Source of the DNA: Mesorhizobium sp. ZC-5 | Lineage (GTDB): Bacteria; Pseudomonadota; Alphaproteobacteria; Rhizobiales; Rhizobiaceae | DNA: 64,000 nt | Reading direction: 5' to 3' | NCBI RefSeq assembly: GCF_025753855.1 | Contig: NZ_JAOWPT010000010.1 | Coordinates: 124,001-188,000, forward strand | Part shown: positions 8,804 to 16,661 of the stretch, in pieces | Layout: the number at the start of each line of letters is the position of its first letter | How positions within the stretch are numbered: position 1 is the stretch's first letter | Translations under genes and position numbers: made by a program | Notes under the pieces: model-generated | The model's input: only the letters and a program-made list of their open reading frames with translations | Databases searched by the model: none | What the model was told of the DNA's origin: nothing

Positions 8804-9865
8804 GTGGGGCAGATCGTTCCAACATTGATGTCGCTGCTGATTGGTGCGTGCGGTGGCGCGATCTTTGCGTTCCTGCATGCGCCACTGCCTTGGACCTTGG
8901 GTTCCATCACGGCGTCGGCACTTGCGGCGATCCTGTCGAACCGCTGGCCGATGCCGGCTGTCATGCGCATGGTAGCGCGGCCTGTCGTCGGCGTGCTCGC
9001 CGGGTCCGCTTTCACACCGGAAGTCTTCGGCGCAATCGGGGGTTGGTGGAAGGCCCTGATCGTCCTGGCAATCTATTCGCTGATCACCAGCGTCGCTGGA
9101 TACTTCATCTTCCGACGCTACGTGCGGCTTGATCCGGTGACCAGCTATTTTGCCGCTACGCCAGGCGGTCTGGGCGAGTTCACGCTGCTCGGTGGATCGC
9201 TCGGCGGGCGTATGCCAACGATCGTTCTGATCCATGCGACCCGCATCGTGACAATCATCTTCTCCATCCCGATCATTCTGCAGATCATGCTTGGCATGCA
9301 GCCAGGTGGATTCTTGCCGCCCAGCAGCAGTCATTCGCATGAGTTGCTTGACTGGCTGCTGCTTATCGGGGCCGGACTGGTCGGCCTGCTGTTCGGCCGC
9401 TTCAAGTGGTTTCCCGGTGGCCCGATGATTGCGGCGATGTATTGCAGCGCGGTCATCCACGCGCTGGGTCTGACTGATGCTTCGCCGCCTGGCGTCATCG
9501 TCGCCTTCGTGCAGGTCCTTATCGGTTGCGTCGCGGGAGCCCGTTTCGCCGGCATCACCTGGCAGGAAGCCCGGCAGAATGCAGCCTGGGCAATGGCGTG
9601 GTCGCTCGTCTTGCTCGCATCGGCGTTTGCCCTGGCTGCCGCGACGGCGAACATGCTGGATGTGCCCTTTGAGAGCCTGCTGCTTGCCATCGCACCGGGC
9701 GGGGGTAACGAGATGATCATCGTAGCGTACGCGCTGCAAGGCGACGTCGCCTTCGTCGCGTTCTGCCAGGTGGCGCGCGTCTTCCTCGTGCTTTCACTGG
9801 CACCTGTTTTCTTCAAATATGTCGAGCGGCGCACCGCGCGCAAAATGCAGGGCAAGGAGCCATGA
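8804..9865 (+). CDS. AbrB-family membrane protein (duplicated AbrB domain, putative transporter)
   Basis: An integral membrane protein of the AbrB/'ammonia monooxygenase-like' family (PF05145 type). It has about ten hydrophobic helices in two repeated halves. Diagnostic segments are LPWTLGSITASALAAI, MRMVARPVVGVLAGSAFTP, TPGGLGEFTLLGG and, in the second half, IAPGGGNEMIIVAYAL. The two G-rich TPGG/APGGG loops at equivalent places show the internal duplication. The start is uncertain. I use GTG 8804, just past the previous stop, with GGGCGGG upstream; ATG 8828 is the alternative. The gene overlaps the CoA-transferase by ATGA. The physiological role of the family is not well established, and uptake or efflux of a pathway acid is plausible. 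Confidence 0.82.
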   Translation: MGQIVPTLMSLLIGACGGAIFAFLHAPLPWTLGSITASALAAILSNRWPMPAVMRMVARPVVGVLAGSAFTPEVFGAIGGWWKALIVLAIYSLITSVAGYFIFRRYVRLDPVTSYFAATPGGLGEFTLLGGSLGGRMPTIVLIHATRIVTIIFSIPIILQIMLGMQPGGFLPPSSSHSHELLDWLLLIGAGLVGLLFGRFKWFPGGPMIAAMYCSAVIHALGLTDASPPGVIVAFVQVLIGCVAGARFAGITWQEARQNAAWAMAWSLVLLASAFALAAATANMLDVPFESLLLAIAPGGGNEMIIVAYALQGDVAFVAFCQVARVFLVLSLAPVFFKYVERRTARKMQGKEP

Positions 9866-12072
9866 CGGAACCGAAGATACTGGACGGTGTGGTGGTCACC
9901 GAAATCGGCTCCCGGACGGGAGCCTCACTCTGTGGCTCGCTGCTTGCCCAACTCGGGGCAACCGTCATCTTCGTCGAATTGCCCAACGCGGATAGCGGAT
10001 CTGGAAAGGCCCGCCACCGGTCTCAACTTGCGGCTGGCAAGCTAAGCCTCCTGCTGCGCGACGACGCGCATGACCGCCGCCTGCTCGAAGCCGCGCTTCT
10101 GCGTAGCGACATCGTCCTCACGTCGAGTGATGCGGATCCATCGCCGCTGCATGTCGAGCCGCCCAGTGCTCCCGGCAACGTCGTCTGTGATCTCACCGCC
10201 TTCGGCGCTTCCGGTCCGATGAGCGGCCAGCCCTTCAGCGAATTGCAGATCCAGGCCCTGTCCGGCATCATGGACACTACAGGCTTCCCCGACGGTCCGC
10301 CTATCCCCAACGCGGTACCGATCGCCGATGTCCTCGCAGGCACCTATTGCACGACCGCTGTGCTGGCGGCCCATCGCGTCCGGCGGCTGCAGGGTGTCGG
10401 CCAGGCGATCGACATGGCCCTGTTCGACTGCGCGTTTTCCGCGCTCGGGTCATTTCTCTCCAGCGTGCTCACCACAGAAGAAGGCACGAAGTCGCGACTG
10501 GGCAACAGGCATCCGACCGTCGCGCCGTGGAACCTTTATCGATCGAGCGATGGCTGGGTACTCATCTGCGCAGGCAATTTGGGACAGTGGGAGCGCCTGT
10601 GTGCCCTGATGGGCCGACCCGACCTGTCAGCGACATTCATCAGCCAGGCGCAGCGTATCGAGCACATCGTTGAGATCGACCAACTGATCGAGGCGTGGAC
10701 ACAGAGGCAAACAACCGCCGAAAGCGTGCGCCTGCTGATCGATGCGACGGTCGCGTGCGGGCCTATAGCGCCAATCGAGACCTTTCCCCGCGAGGAGAAC
10801 CTCGATTACCGGCGGATGGTCCACGAGATAGAAGACACGGATTCGAGCAGGAAAGTGTTTGTTCCGGGCTCTCCCTTGCGCATGAACGTGTCGAATGGCG
10901 TTGCGCCGACCCGCATCCCGAAGCCGGATGAGGATCGGGACCGGATCGAACACCTCTTTTCCGTGCGTTCATCCTTGCCGTCTGTGCCCTGGTCGTCGAA
11001 ACCAAGGCGCCCACTCGAAGGCGTCCGCATCATCGAGATCGGGCAGTATACCACGGCGCCGCTTTGCGCTCGCCAGTTAGCTCACCTGGGAGCAGAAGTG
11101 ATCAAGGTCGAGCAACCCGGCGGCGATGAATCGCGTACCTGGGTGCCCCACCTCAACGGGCGCTCCGTGTCGTTCCGGCTGAATAATGCCGACAAGCGTA
11201 GCCTGGTGCTGGACCTTCGCAGTCCGTTCGGGATATCGGCGCTGCGCAAGCTGCTCGGGACCGCCGACATCCTTGTCGAGAACCTGAAACCCGGAACCCT
11301 GCGGAAATTCGGGCTGTCGCCCGAAGCGATCCTCGAGCTCAACCCGCGCCTCGTCTATTGTTCGATCACCGGTTTCGGCGCCGACTCGCTCTATGCGCGG
11401 CGGCCAGCCTTCGACATGGTGATCCAGGCCATGTCGGGCTTCATGTCCGCCGTCAGCGCCGGACCCGTGCCGCTGAAATCCGGCATTTCCACAGCCGACA
11501 CGATGGGTGCCGAGATGGCGATGACAGCCGTTCTGGGCGCCCTGGAATTTCGCGATCGTACCGGTATGGGGCAATATATCGATCTTTCGATGCAAGACAT
11601 CTGTGCCTGGCTGACCCAAACGGCGTGGAATGGCGCGGGGGCCGTACAACCTCCATCTGCATTGATTGCCTGCACCGACGGCTATGTGCTGCTGTCACCA
11701 GGCGAGACTGCGGGACAGACAGTTCCCCGACAAACCATCGACCCCCAATTGGCCGACGAAATGAACGTGCTGTCGCGCACCGAGGCTACTTCGCGCCTGG
11801 CTGCACTTGGCATGGACGCCGTCCCTGTCCTGAGCGTACGCGAATCGTCTCTGCTGCCCCAGACGAAACACCGCCGGCTCTGGTTTACGATGGCTGAAGC
11901 AGGCGTCGAGTGGCCTCTCCTTTCAAGTCCAATACGGCTGACAGGCACACCACCGAGGATCTCCCATCTTGCGCCGGCCGTGGACGCCGACGGAGACAGC
12001 ATCCTGCGCGAGCTCGATCTCGCGCGTCCGAGCGAACGCGACCCGGGCCCGGCCAAAGGCTTGGTGGTTTGA
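9862..12072 (+). CDS. Double-domain CaiB/BaiF (class III) CoA-transferase
   Basis: Transfers CoA between acyl groups, presumably to activate the pathway acid. The 736-aa protein is two CaiB-type domains in one chain: residues 1-350, and about 384-715 starting RRPLEGVRIIEIGQYTTAP. Each half keeps the catalytic-type Asp at the family position, D189 (DMALFDC) and D579 (DLSMQDI), so both may be active or form an internal pseudo-dimer. The first half begins with a divergent nucleotide-binding region (VVTEIGSRTGASLCGSLLAQLGA). Family members are usually about 400-aa single domains that interlock as homodimers. The start ATG overlaps the AbrB stop (ATGA). A close paralogue is encoded at 16662-18806. 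Confidence 0.92.
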   Translation: MTEPKILDGVVVTEIGSRTGASLCGSLLAQLGATVIFVELPNADSGSGKARHRSQLAAGKLSLLLRDDAHDRRLLEAALLRSDIVLTSSDADPSPLHVEPPSAPGNVVCDLTAFGASGPMSGQPFSELQIQALSGIMDTTGFPDGPPIPNAVPIADVLAGTYCTTAVLAAHRVRRLQGVGQAIDMALFDCAFSALGSFLSSVLTTEEGTKSRLGNRHPTVAPWNLYRSSDGWVLICAGNLGQWERLCALMGRPDLSATFISQAQRIEHIVEIDQLIEAWTQRQTTAESVRLLIDATVACGPIAPIETFPREENLDYRRMVHEIEDTDSSRKVFVPGSPLRMNVSNGVAPTRIPKPDEDRDRIEHLFSVRSSLPSVPWSSKPRRPLEGVRIIEIGQYTTAPLCARQLAHLGAEVIKVEQPGGDESRTWVPHLNGRSVSFRLNNADKRSLVLDLRSPFGISALRKLLGTADILVENLKPGTLRKFGLSPEAILELNPRLVYCSITGFGADSLYARRPAFDMVIQAMSGFMSAVSAGPVPLKSGISTADTMGAEMAMTAVLGALEFRDRTGMGQYIDLSMQDICAWLTQTAWNGAGAVQPPSALIACTDGYVLLSPGETAGQTVPRQTIDPQLADEMNVLSRTEATSRLAALGMDAVPVLSVRESSLLPQTKHRRLWFTMAEAGVEWPLLSSPIRLTGTPPRISHLAPAVDADGDSILRELDLARPSERDPGPAKGLVV

Positions 12073-12083
12073 GCGGGCGATGC

Positions 12084-12117
12084 AGCTTCGTATCAGCCAA
12101 GAGACTTCATCGAAGCT
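12084..12117. terminator. 7-bp inverted repeat between convergent genes
   Basis: AGCTTCG (12084-12090) pairs with CGAAGCT (12111-12117) in the 46-base gap between the plus-strand CoA-transferase and the minus-strand NUDIX gene. The stem is short, the loop is 20 bases and there is no T-run, so this is a weak candidate. Confidence 0.25.
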
Positions 12118-12118
12118 C

Positions 12119-12865
12119 CTATAACTGAGACTCGTACCGCTTTCCGTGTTTCACGTAGTGAAACGGTACCGGTGCTTCGGGATCGAGTTCCGGGTCATCG
12201 GCAAGGCGCCTCTCCAGATCGTCCAGGATGCGGCGCGTGATCGCCGGCAAGGGGCTGGCGCGCGCCTCGTCGAAGGTCAGCCAGGCCGGGGAAATCAGTT
12301 CGTCCTCCGCCACGGTCACCTCGGCGGCGACCGCATCGGCAAACACCGCAAAGAAGCGCGCATCGTATCTCCGAATGCGGCCGGGCGGCGTGATCGCGCG
12401 GGCGACAAGCCGCAGCCGCGAGAGGCTGGGCAGAACACCCATCTTCAGAAAGGCGGCCCAGTTCTCAGGGACTCGACGCCCGGACGGCGCTATTCCCTTT
12501 TCGCCGATGACGATGCCAACCTCTTCGAACGTCTCGCGAATCGCGGCCAGCGCAATCGAACGTATCGATCCGCGCGCACCGCCGACGCGCAATTTTGCCG
12601 CAACAGCCGGATGGAGTTCGTCGATCGCCGGCGCCAGGCGATCTGAAATGTCCACCCGGCCACCCGGAAATACGACCTTGTCCGGATGAAACACGTGGCG
12701 CGGTGAACGCCGCCCCATCAGCAACCGGACTCCATCGGGATCACCACGCAACACGATCAGCGTTGCCGCGTCCTTTGGCCGAAGGCTTCTTCGTCCCTTG
12801 CCGGCAACCGGTTCTTCCACCGGAGCCGATGTAGCCGGACCGGATTCTGGCGATAAAAGCTCCAT
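12119..12865 (-). CDS. NUDIX hydrolase (NUDT19-like)
   Basis: A NUDIX-fold pyrophosphohydrolase, likely acting on a CoA ester or nucleotide diphosphate. The first half of the NUDIX region reads FPGGRVDISD, and after an insertion of about 45 residues the core RETFEEVGI (REUxEExGU) follows. Such an insertion is typical of NUDT7/NUDT19-type CoA diphosphatases and related bacterial proteins. The length is 248 aa, with a hydrophilic N-terminal extension of about 30 residues. The start ATG is three bases past the stop of a predicted 44-codon minus-strand gene, and its own ribosome site is weak, suggesting translational coupling. A CoA-diphosphatase role would suit the CoA-heavy neighbourhood but is inference. 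Confidence 0.88.
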   Translation of the reverse strand: MELLSPESGPATSAPVEEPVAGKGRRSLRPKDAATLIVLRGDPDGVRLLMGRRSPRHVFHPDKVVFPGGRVDISDRLAPAIDELHPAVAAKLRVGGARGSIRSIALAAIRETFEEVGIVIGEKGIAPSGRRVPENWAAFLKMGVLPSLSRLRLVARAITPPGRIRRYDARFFAVFADAVAAEVTVAEDELISPAWLTFDEARASPLPAITRRILDDLERRLADDPELDPEAPVPFHYVKHGKRYESQL

Positions 12866-12868
12866 CTT

Positions 12869-13003
12869 CTATTGCAGCACCAGCTTGCGGGCTACGGCGA
12901 TAGACGGCGCCACGAGCGCCAATGCCGTCGCGGTAACTCCGAGACGGCAGATCAAATGCATCACCTTCATTGCAATTCCGCGCTTATTCATTTTCACATT
13001 CAT
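12869..13003 (-). CDS. Probable 44-aa hydrophobic peptide upstream of the NUDIX gene
   Basis: A short gene not obvious from length alone. It starts ATG at 13003 with TAGGA eight bases upstream, reads 44 codons, and stops TAG three bases before the NUDIX start. The peptide begins MNVKMNKRGIAMKVMHLIC, followed by a hydrophobic run (LGVTATALALVAPSIAVA) and ends RKLVLQ, so it looks like a single membrane segment or a signal-peptide-only product. It may be a real small membrane protein, or a leader that couples translation of the NUDIX gene. I know no family for it. Inner ATG codons make the exact start uncertain. Confidence 0.42.
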   Translation of the reverse strand: MNVKMNKRGIAMKVMHLICRLGVTATALALVAPSIAVARKLVLQ

Positions 13004-13121
13004 TATAATGTCCTATAGAACTCGATGGGCGTAAAGCCCGACATTTCGGAATGATGCTGAAAAATCAGAATGGAACTCGAACTTTGTTCGCGGCTCCGGC
13101 TAAGGGGGAACAAGAGAGGCC

Positions 13122-13940
13122 ATGAGGACAGCGGATGGAGGCCCGAGCGGTGCGTTCGCCGAAGTGCCGGGCGCGCGCCTCTGGTTTGTCGACACGCGAA
13201 ACGGGGACATTCCTGTTGTCTTGCTGCATGCCAACACCGGAACCAGCGCAAGCTGGCATCACCAGATCGCGGCGTTTGCCGAGGCCGGCTATCGCGTCAT
13301 CGCCTTCGACCGGCGGGGCTGGGGCAGAAGCGTCGCTGTGCCCGCCAGTGGCCCTCAACCGGGGACCATCGCGACGGATCTGGATGCACTGGCTGATCAT
13401 CTCGACCTTCCGTCGTTCCATCTGGTGGCGGTCGCCGGCGGCACGTTCGCTGCTCTCGACTATGCCGCGTGGCGACCTGGGCGCGTCCGCAGCCTCGTCG
13501 CCGCGGTCAGCATGGGAGCCGTGCAGGAACCGGAAATTCAGGACTTCGTTTCCAGAATCGAGATCCCGACATTGCGCGCGCAATCGGCCTTGTACCGTGA
13601 GGTCGGCCCCTCGTTTCGCGGCGCCGATCCGGAAGGAACACAGCGCTGGGTGGAAGTATATGAATCCGCAAAGCAGCCGGATGCAACCATCCAGCCGATG
13701 CGAACGCCTAACACTTTCGCCAAGCTGGCGACCATTTCGGCACCGACATTGGTGCTTGCCGGCGGCGCCGACCTTATCGCGCCACCTGCCCTGATGCGGC
13801 TATGGTCGGCTCACATACCCGGACACGAATGGGCCATCGTGCCTGAAGCTGGACACTCCATAGCGCAGGAAACCCCGGCACAATTCAACGAGATCGTACT
13901 CGCCTTCCTCAATAAGCACACGGCCAAGAACGGCGGTTAA
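13122..13940 (+). CDS. Alpha/beta-hydrolase-fold protein with Ala at the nucleophile position
   Basis: A 272-aa cytoplasmic alpha/beta-hydrolase-fold protein. The oxyanion segment is LLHANTGTSASWHHQ, and the cap and core are complete. The nucleophile elbow, normally GxSxGG, reads AVA105GG, so the catalytic Ser is Ala (GCC at 13434-13436). The acid (D217, LAGGADLIAPP) and the His (H245, PEAGHS) remain. RutD, as I recall its sequence, also has Ala here, so the protein may do non-hydrolytic or spontaneous-reaction-assisting chemistry, or a general-base reaction. The start ATG has GAGAGG upstream. It is followed after 66 bases by a metallo-hydrolase. A similar substitution occurs in the protein at 49183. 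Confidence 0.85.
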   Translation: MRTADGGPSGAFAEVPGARLWFVDTRNGDIPVVLLHANTGTSASWHHQIAAFAEAGYRVIAFDRRGWGRSVAVPASGPQPGTIATDLDALADHLDLPSFHLVAVAGGTFAALDYAAWRPGRVRSLVAAVSMGAVQEPEIQDFVSRIEIPTLRAQSALYREVGPSFRGADPEGTQRWVEVYESAKQPDATIQPMRTPNTFAKLATISAPTLVLAGGADLIAPPALMRLWSAHIPGHEWAIVPEAGHSIAQETPAQFNEIVLAFLNKHTAKNGG

Positions 13941-14006
13941 GGCCTTCCGAAAGCCAAGCAATTGCGCGTTCTACGATGGTAATAACAACATAATAGGAGA
14001 TTTCAC

Positions 14007-14921
14007 GTGAAGTGGTCGAGACGGATCGGCGACGCACTGGTTACCAATATAGTGGAGAGCACCGGCCCAACCCACGACCCCGCGGTTCTTTTCAAGGGGA
14101 TGATGGACGTTGATGAAATGGCGGCCGCGTTAAGCCGGCACGCGAGTTGGCTGGCGCCGCATCACTATATTCCCTCCGTGAACCGGATCGTCGTCACGTT
14201 TCAGCTTTGGGTACTGCAGATCGGCGGCAACGTTGTGATCATCGACACTGCGGTCGGCAACAGCAAGGAACGTCCCAATCCGCGCATGCACATGCTGAAC
14301 TCGCTCGTCATGACATGGCTTGAGGCGATCGGCGCCGGACCCGAGCAGGTCACCCATGTCGTCAACACGCATCTGCATACGGATCATGTCGGCTGGAACA
14401 CACGCATCATCGATGGTCTCAACGTGCCGACCTTCCCGAACGCGCGCTATCTTATGCCGCGAGCCGACTTCGACCATTTCAAAGGACGCCTCGACGCCGG
14501 CGATCGCCAACCGAGCGTCGTGTCGCTGATCGACAGCGTCCTGCCTGTCGTCGATGCCGGGCTCGTCGAATTCATCGATAAACCCTTCGAGTTGATTCCT
14601 GGGTTGTCGGTCGAGATGTCGCCTGGCCATACGCCGGGGATGATCAACCTCTATCTAACATCGAAGGGGGATCGCGGCGTCTTCTGCGCAGACAATTTCC
14701 ACACGCCCCTGCAGATCGCGGTCCCGGAACTGAATTCAGTCAACGACATCCTTGGCGATCAGGCACGTGTCTCGCGCCGGGCTTTCCTCGAGCGGGTCGC
14801 CGACAGCGATATGTTGATAATGCCGATGCATTTTGGCGCACCGCATTGCGGATACATCCGGCGTGGCGGTCCCGATGGCACCTTCTTCTTTCAACCGGAA
14901 AGGTCGCTTCAAAGCGCCTGA
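14007..14921 (+). CDS. MBL-fold metallo-hydrolase, quorum-lactonase-like
   Basis: A 304-aa metallo-beta-lactamase-fold enzyme of the branch that includes N-acyl homoserine lactonases and related esterases. The metal site H122-L-H124-T-D126-H127 is intact, with further ligands in MSPGHTPGM and CADNFHTP. The conserved end MPMHFGAPHCGYI is present. The start is GTG, supported by AGGAG seven bases upstream; the preceding 30 bases are AT-rich. It follows the alpha/beta-hydrolase gene in the same direction and converges, with a 23-base gap, on the GntR gene. It probably opens a lactone or cleaves an ester in the pathway; the substrate is unknown. Confidence 0.88.
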   Translation: MKWSRRIGDALVTNIVESTGPTHDPAVLFKGMMDVDEMAAALSRHASWLAPHHYIPSVNRIVVTFQLWVLQIGGNVVIIDTAVGNSKERPNPRMHMLNSLVMTWLEAIGAGPEQVTHVVNTHLHTDHVGWNTRIIDGLNVPTFPNARYLMPRADFDHFKGRLDAGDRQPSVVSLIDSVLPVVDAGLVEFIDKPFELIPGLSVEMSPGHTPGMINLYLTSKGDRGVFCADNFHTPLQIAVPELNSVNDILGDQARVSRRAFLERVADSDMLIMPMHFGAPHCGYIRRGGPDGTFFFQPERSLQSA

Positions 14922-14944
14922 ACGGCTGCCTCTGCCCTATTGCT

Positions 14945-15706
14945 TCATGTGCCCAATTTCGGATCCGGAGGCGCTTCGAACATCAGGTTGTCGTGCCCAG
15001 GGCGCAGATCGACGGTGAAGCGATAGCGGTCCGGGTGATAGCTAGAGATGGTGAAGCGCACCGGCTTGTCGTCGCTGCTGAGGAAAACCCGCGACGCGTA
15101 CATAATCGGTCGCCCGGCATCGATGCCGAGATGTTTGGCGACAAGAGCACTCGCCTTGGTGGCGGCGAGTTCCTGCTCGGCGCGCGCCACCCGCGGGCCA
15201 AGCCGCGCACCCTCCGTACGTGTCCCGGGCACCGCGCCATTTTCGGTGAGCGTCTCGGGCGTGTAGTGGTCCGTCAGCGTGAACGGCTCGCCATTGCGAT
15301 TCGATGTCGTGCGCCGATGCCGGACTGGAACGCCGGGCTCGATGTGGAGGGCGGCAGCCACGTCCGGTCGCGCCGGCTCGACTTTGTTCACGAACTCGGT
15401 TGTGTCGAACGGCGATGCCTCGTCGAAGAAGCCGCTCAGTCGGAACACCCGCCGGTCGGAGACACGGCGTGTGACGATGGTGCCGACGCCGCGCTTGCGC
15501 GTGACGACGAAACTCGCCGCGAGATCCGCGACCGCGCGGCGCACGGTGATCCGGCTCACGTCATATTCGCGGCAAAGCGCCTCTTCGGTAGGAAGCAGAT
15601 CGCCCGGCTTGAACTCGTTTCCGTATATCCGCTCCAGAAGATCCCGCCGTACCTGCTCGTAAAGGCTGGCAGACGTATCCCGCACGCGGATGTTATCTGT
15701 CTCCAT
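14945..15706 (-). CDS. GntR-family transcriptional regulator, HutC/UTRA subfamily
   Basis: A DNA-binding repressor-type regulator. Residues about 10-75 form the winged helix-turn-helix (LYEQVRRDLLERI, LPTEEALCREYDVSRITVRRAVADL, the RKRGVGTIV wing). Residues about 90-245 form the UTRA effector domain (DHYTPETLTE, ARVFLSSDDKPVRFTISSYHPDRYRF). The 253-aa length is standard. Its upstream gap carries GGTATA at 15803-15808, part of a motif repeated across the window, so autoregulation is plausible. It lies after the oxocamphor-hydrolase-like gene on the same strand, and is the best candidate to control the shared motif sites. The ligand is probably a pathway intermediate. Confidence 0.93.
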   Translation of the reverse strand: METDNIRVRDTSASLYEQVRRDLLERIYGNEFKPGDLLPTEEALCREYDVSRITVRRAVADLAASFVVTRKRGVGTIVTRRVSDRRVFRLSGFFDEASPFDTTEFVNKVEPARPDVAAALHIEPGVPVRHRRTTSNRNGEPFTLTDHYTPETLTENGAVPGTRTEGARLGPRVARAEQELAATKASALVAKHLGIDAGRPIMYASRVFLSSDDKPVRFTISSYHPDRYRFTVDLRPGHDNLMFEAPPDPKLGT

Positions 15707-15855
15707 GAATCATTCCATCTTCACTGCGAGTGCGTTTGGCACAAGGCTGATCGTTATAGACCCTTTTAACCGCAATACGTGGCTGTGGACTACTCTCAAA
15801 ATGGTATATCCTGATCGCCTGATCATAGCGGTTTACCCGCCTTTCCGCGCTTCTG

Positions 15856-16629
15856 CTAGACCCGCTGCACTGCGGCCAATCCCTCCATGGCAAGCCCGTA
15901 GCCGAGCAGATCGTGCATCCGACGCTTCAGGTCCTGCGTGAGCATCACGCGTGTATAGCGCCTCAGCAAGGGCGGCCGCTGCTGCAACTGCCTGGCCAGC
16001 GCCCAGGCGCGAGGCAGCAGTTGATCGCTAGGCAGCACCTCGCTGACAAGGCCAAGTTCAAGAGCCTGCTGCGCATCGAGCACTTGCCCGGTAAGCAGAA
16101 AGTATCGTCCTCGATTGGGTCCCAGCAAGAGCGGAAAGACGACGTGGACGCCGTCGCCCGGCACCAGGCCGCCGTTGAAATGCGCCGAATCCTGGATCGT
16201 CGCGGTCTCTGAGGCCAGCACGATGTCGCACAGCAGCGGAATCTCCGGATGACGGACCGCCGGTCCGTTGATCGCGGCTATCATCGGCACCTCGATGTTC
16301 AGCAAGTTCATCAGGAGGTGCTTGCCCTCCCAATACCAGAGTTTGTCCCACTCCTCCGCCGTCACCGGCTTGCGCGGGTTATGGTGGCCGCCTGCCCCGC
16401 TTGGCAGTACCGCCGGTCCGGCATATTCGTCTCCCGTTCCAGTCAGGATGATGATCTCGTTCTCCCGATCCCGACCGACGTCGAGAAATGCGCGCTCGAG
16501 ATCCTCGTGCGCACCCTTTCCCCAGCGAAGCGAATCGCCCGCGGTATGGAACGTTATTTCGAGAATGCCGTCCTCGCGCCGCATCCGGACGCGTTCGTAA
16601 CGCTTTGAGTAGTCGGCAAAATCAGTCAT
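15856..16629 (-). CDS. Crotonase-superfamily beta-diketone hydrolase, 6-oxocamphor-hydrolase-like
   Basis: The closest match I can recall is 6-oxocamphor hydrolase, which cleaves a C-C bond of a cyclic beta-diketone by retro-Claisen chemistry, rather than an ordinary enoyl-CoA hydratase. Similarity runs along the whole 257 aa: YSKRYERVR, DRENEIIILTGTG, LLNIEVPMIAAINGP, LVPGDGVHVVFP, LLGPNRGRYFLLTG. The residues that match the known catalytic set are H41, H127 (NGPAVRHPEIP), H150 (QDSAHF), D159 (PGDG) and E249 (AMEG). The ATG at 16629 has GGGAGGG nine bases upstream. It follows the double CoA-transferase by 32 bases, so the two are probably one operon. The true substrate may be a related cyclic 1,3-diketone or its CoA ester. 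Confidence 0.85.
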   Translation of the reverse strand: MTDFADYSKRYERVRMRREDGILEITFHTAGDSLRWGKGAHEDLERAFLDVGRDRENEIIILTGTGDEYAGPAVLPSGAGGHHNPRKPVTAEEWDKLWYWEGKHLLMNLLNIEVPMIAAINGPAVRHPEIPLLCDIVLASETATIQDSAHFNGGLVPGDGVHVVFPLLLGPNRGRYFLLTGQVLDAQQALELGLVSEVLPSDQLLPRAWALARQLQQRPPLLRRYTRVMLTQDLKRRMHDLLGYGLAMEGLAAVQRV

Positions 16630-16661
16630 CGAACAGCCCTCCCAATGATAGTCACCCGTGC

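Noticed and set aside
15803-15808. GGTATA as a complete operator for the GntR gene
   Set aside because: Only a six-base half-site; the ATAACATTAT core is missing, so I count it only as a hint of autoregulation.
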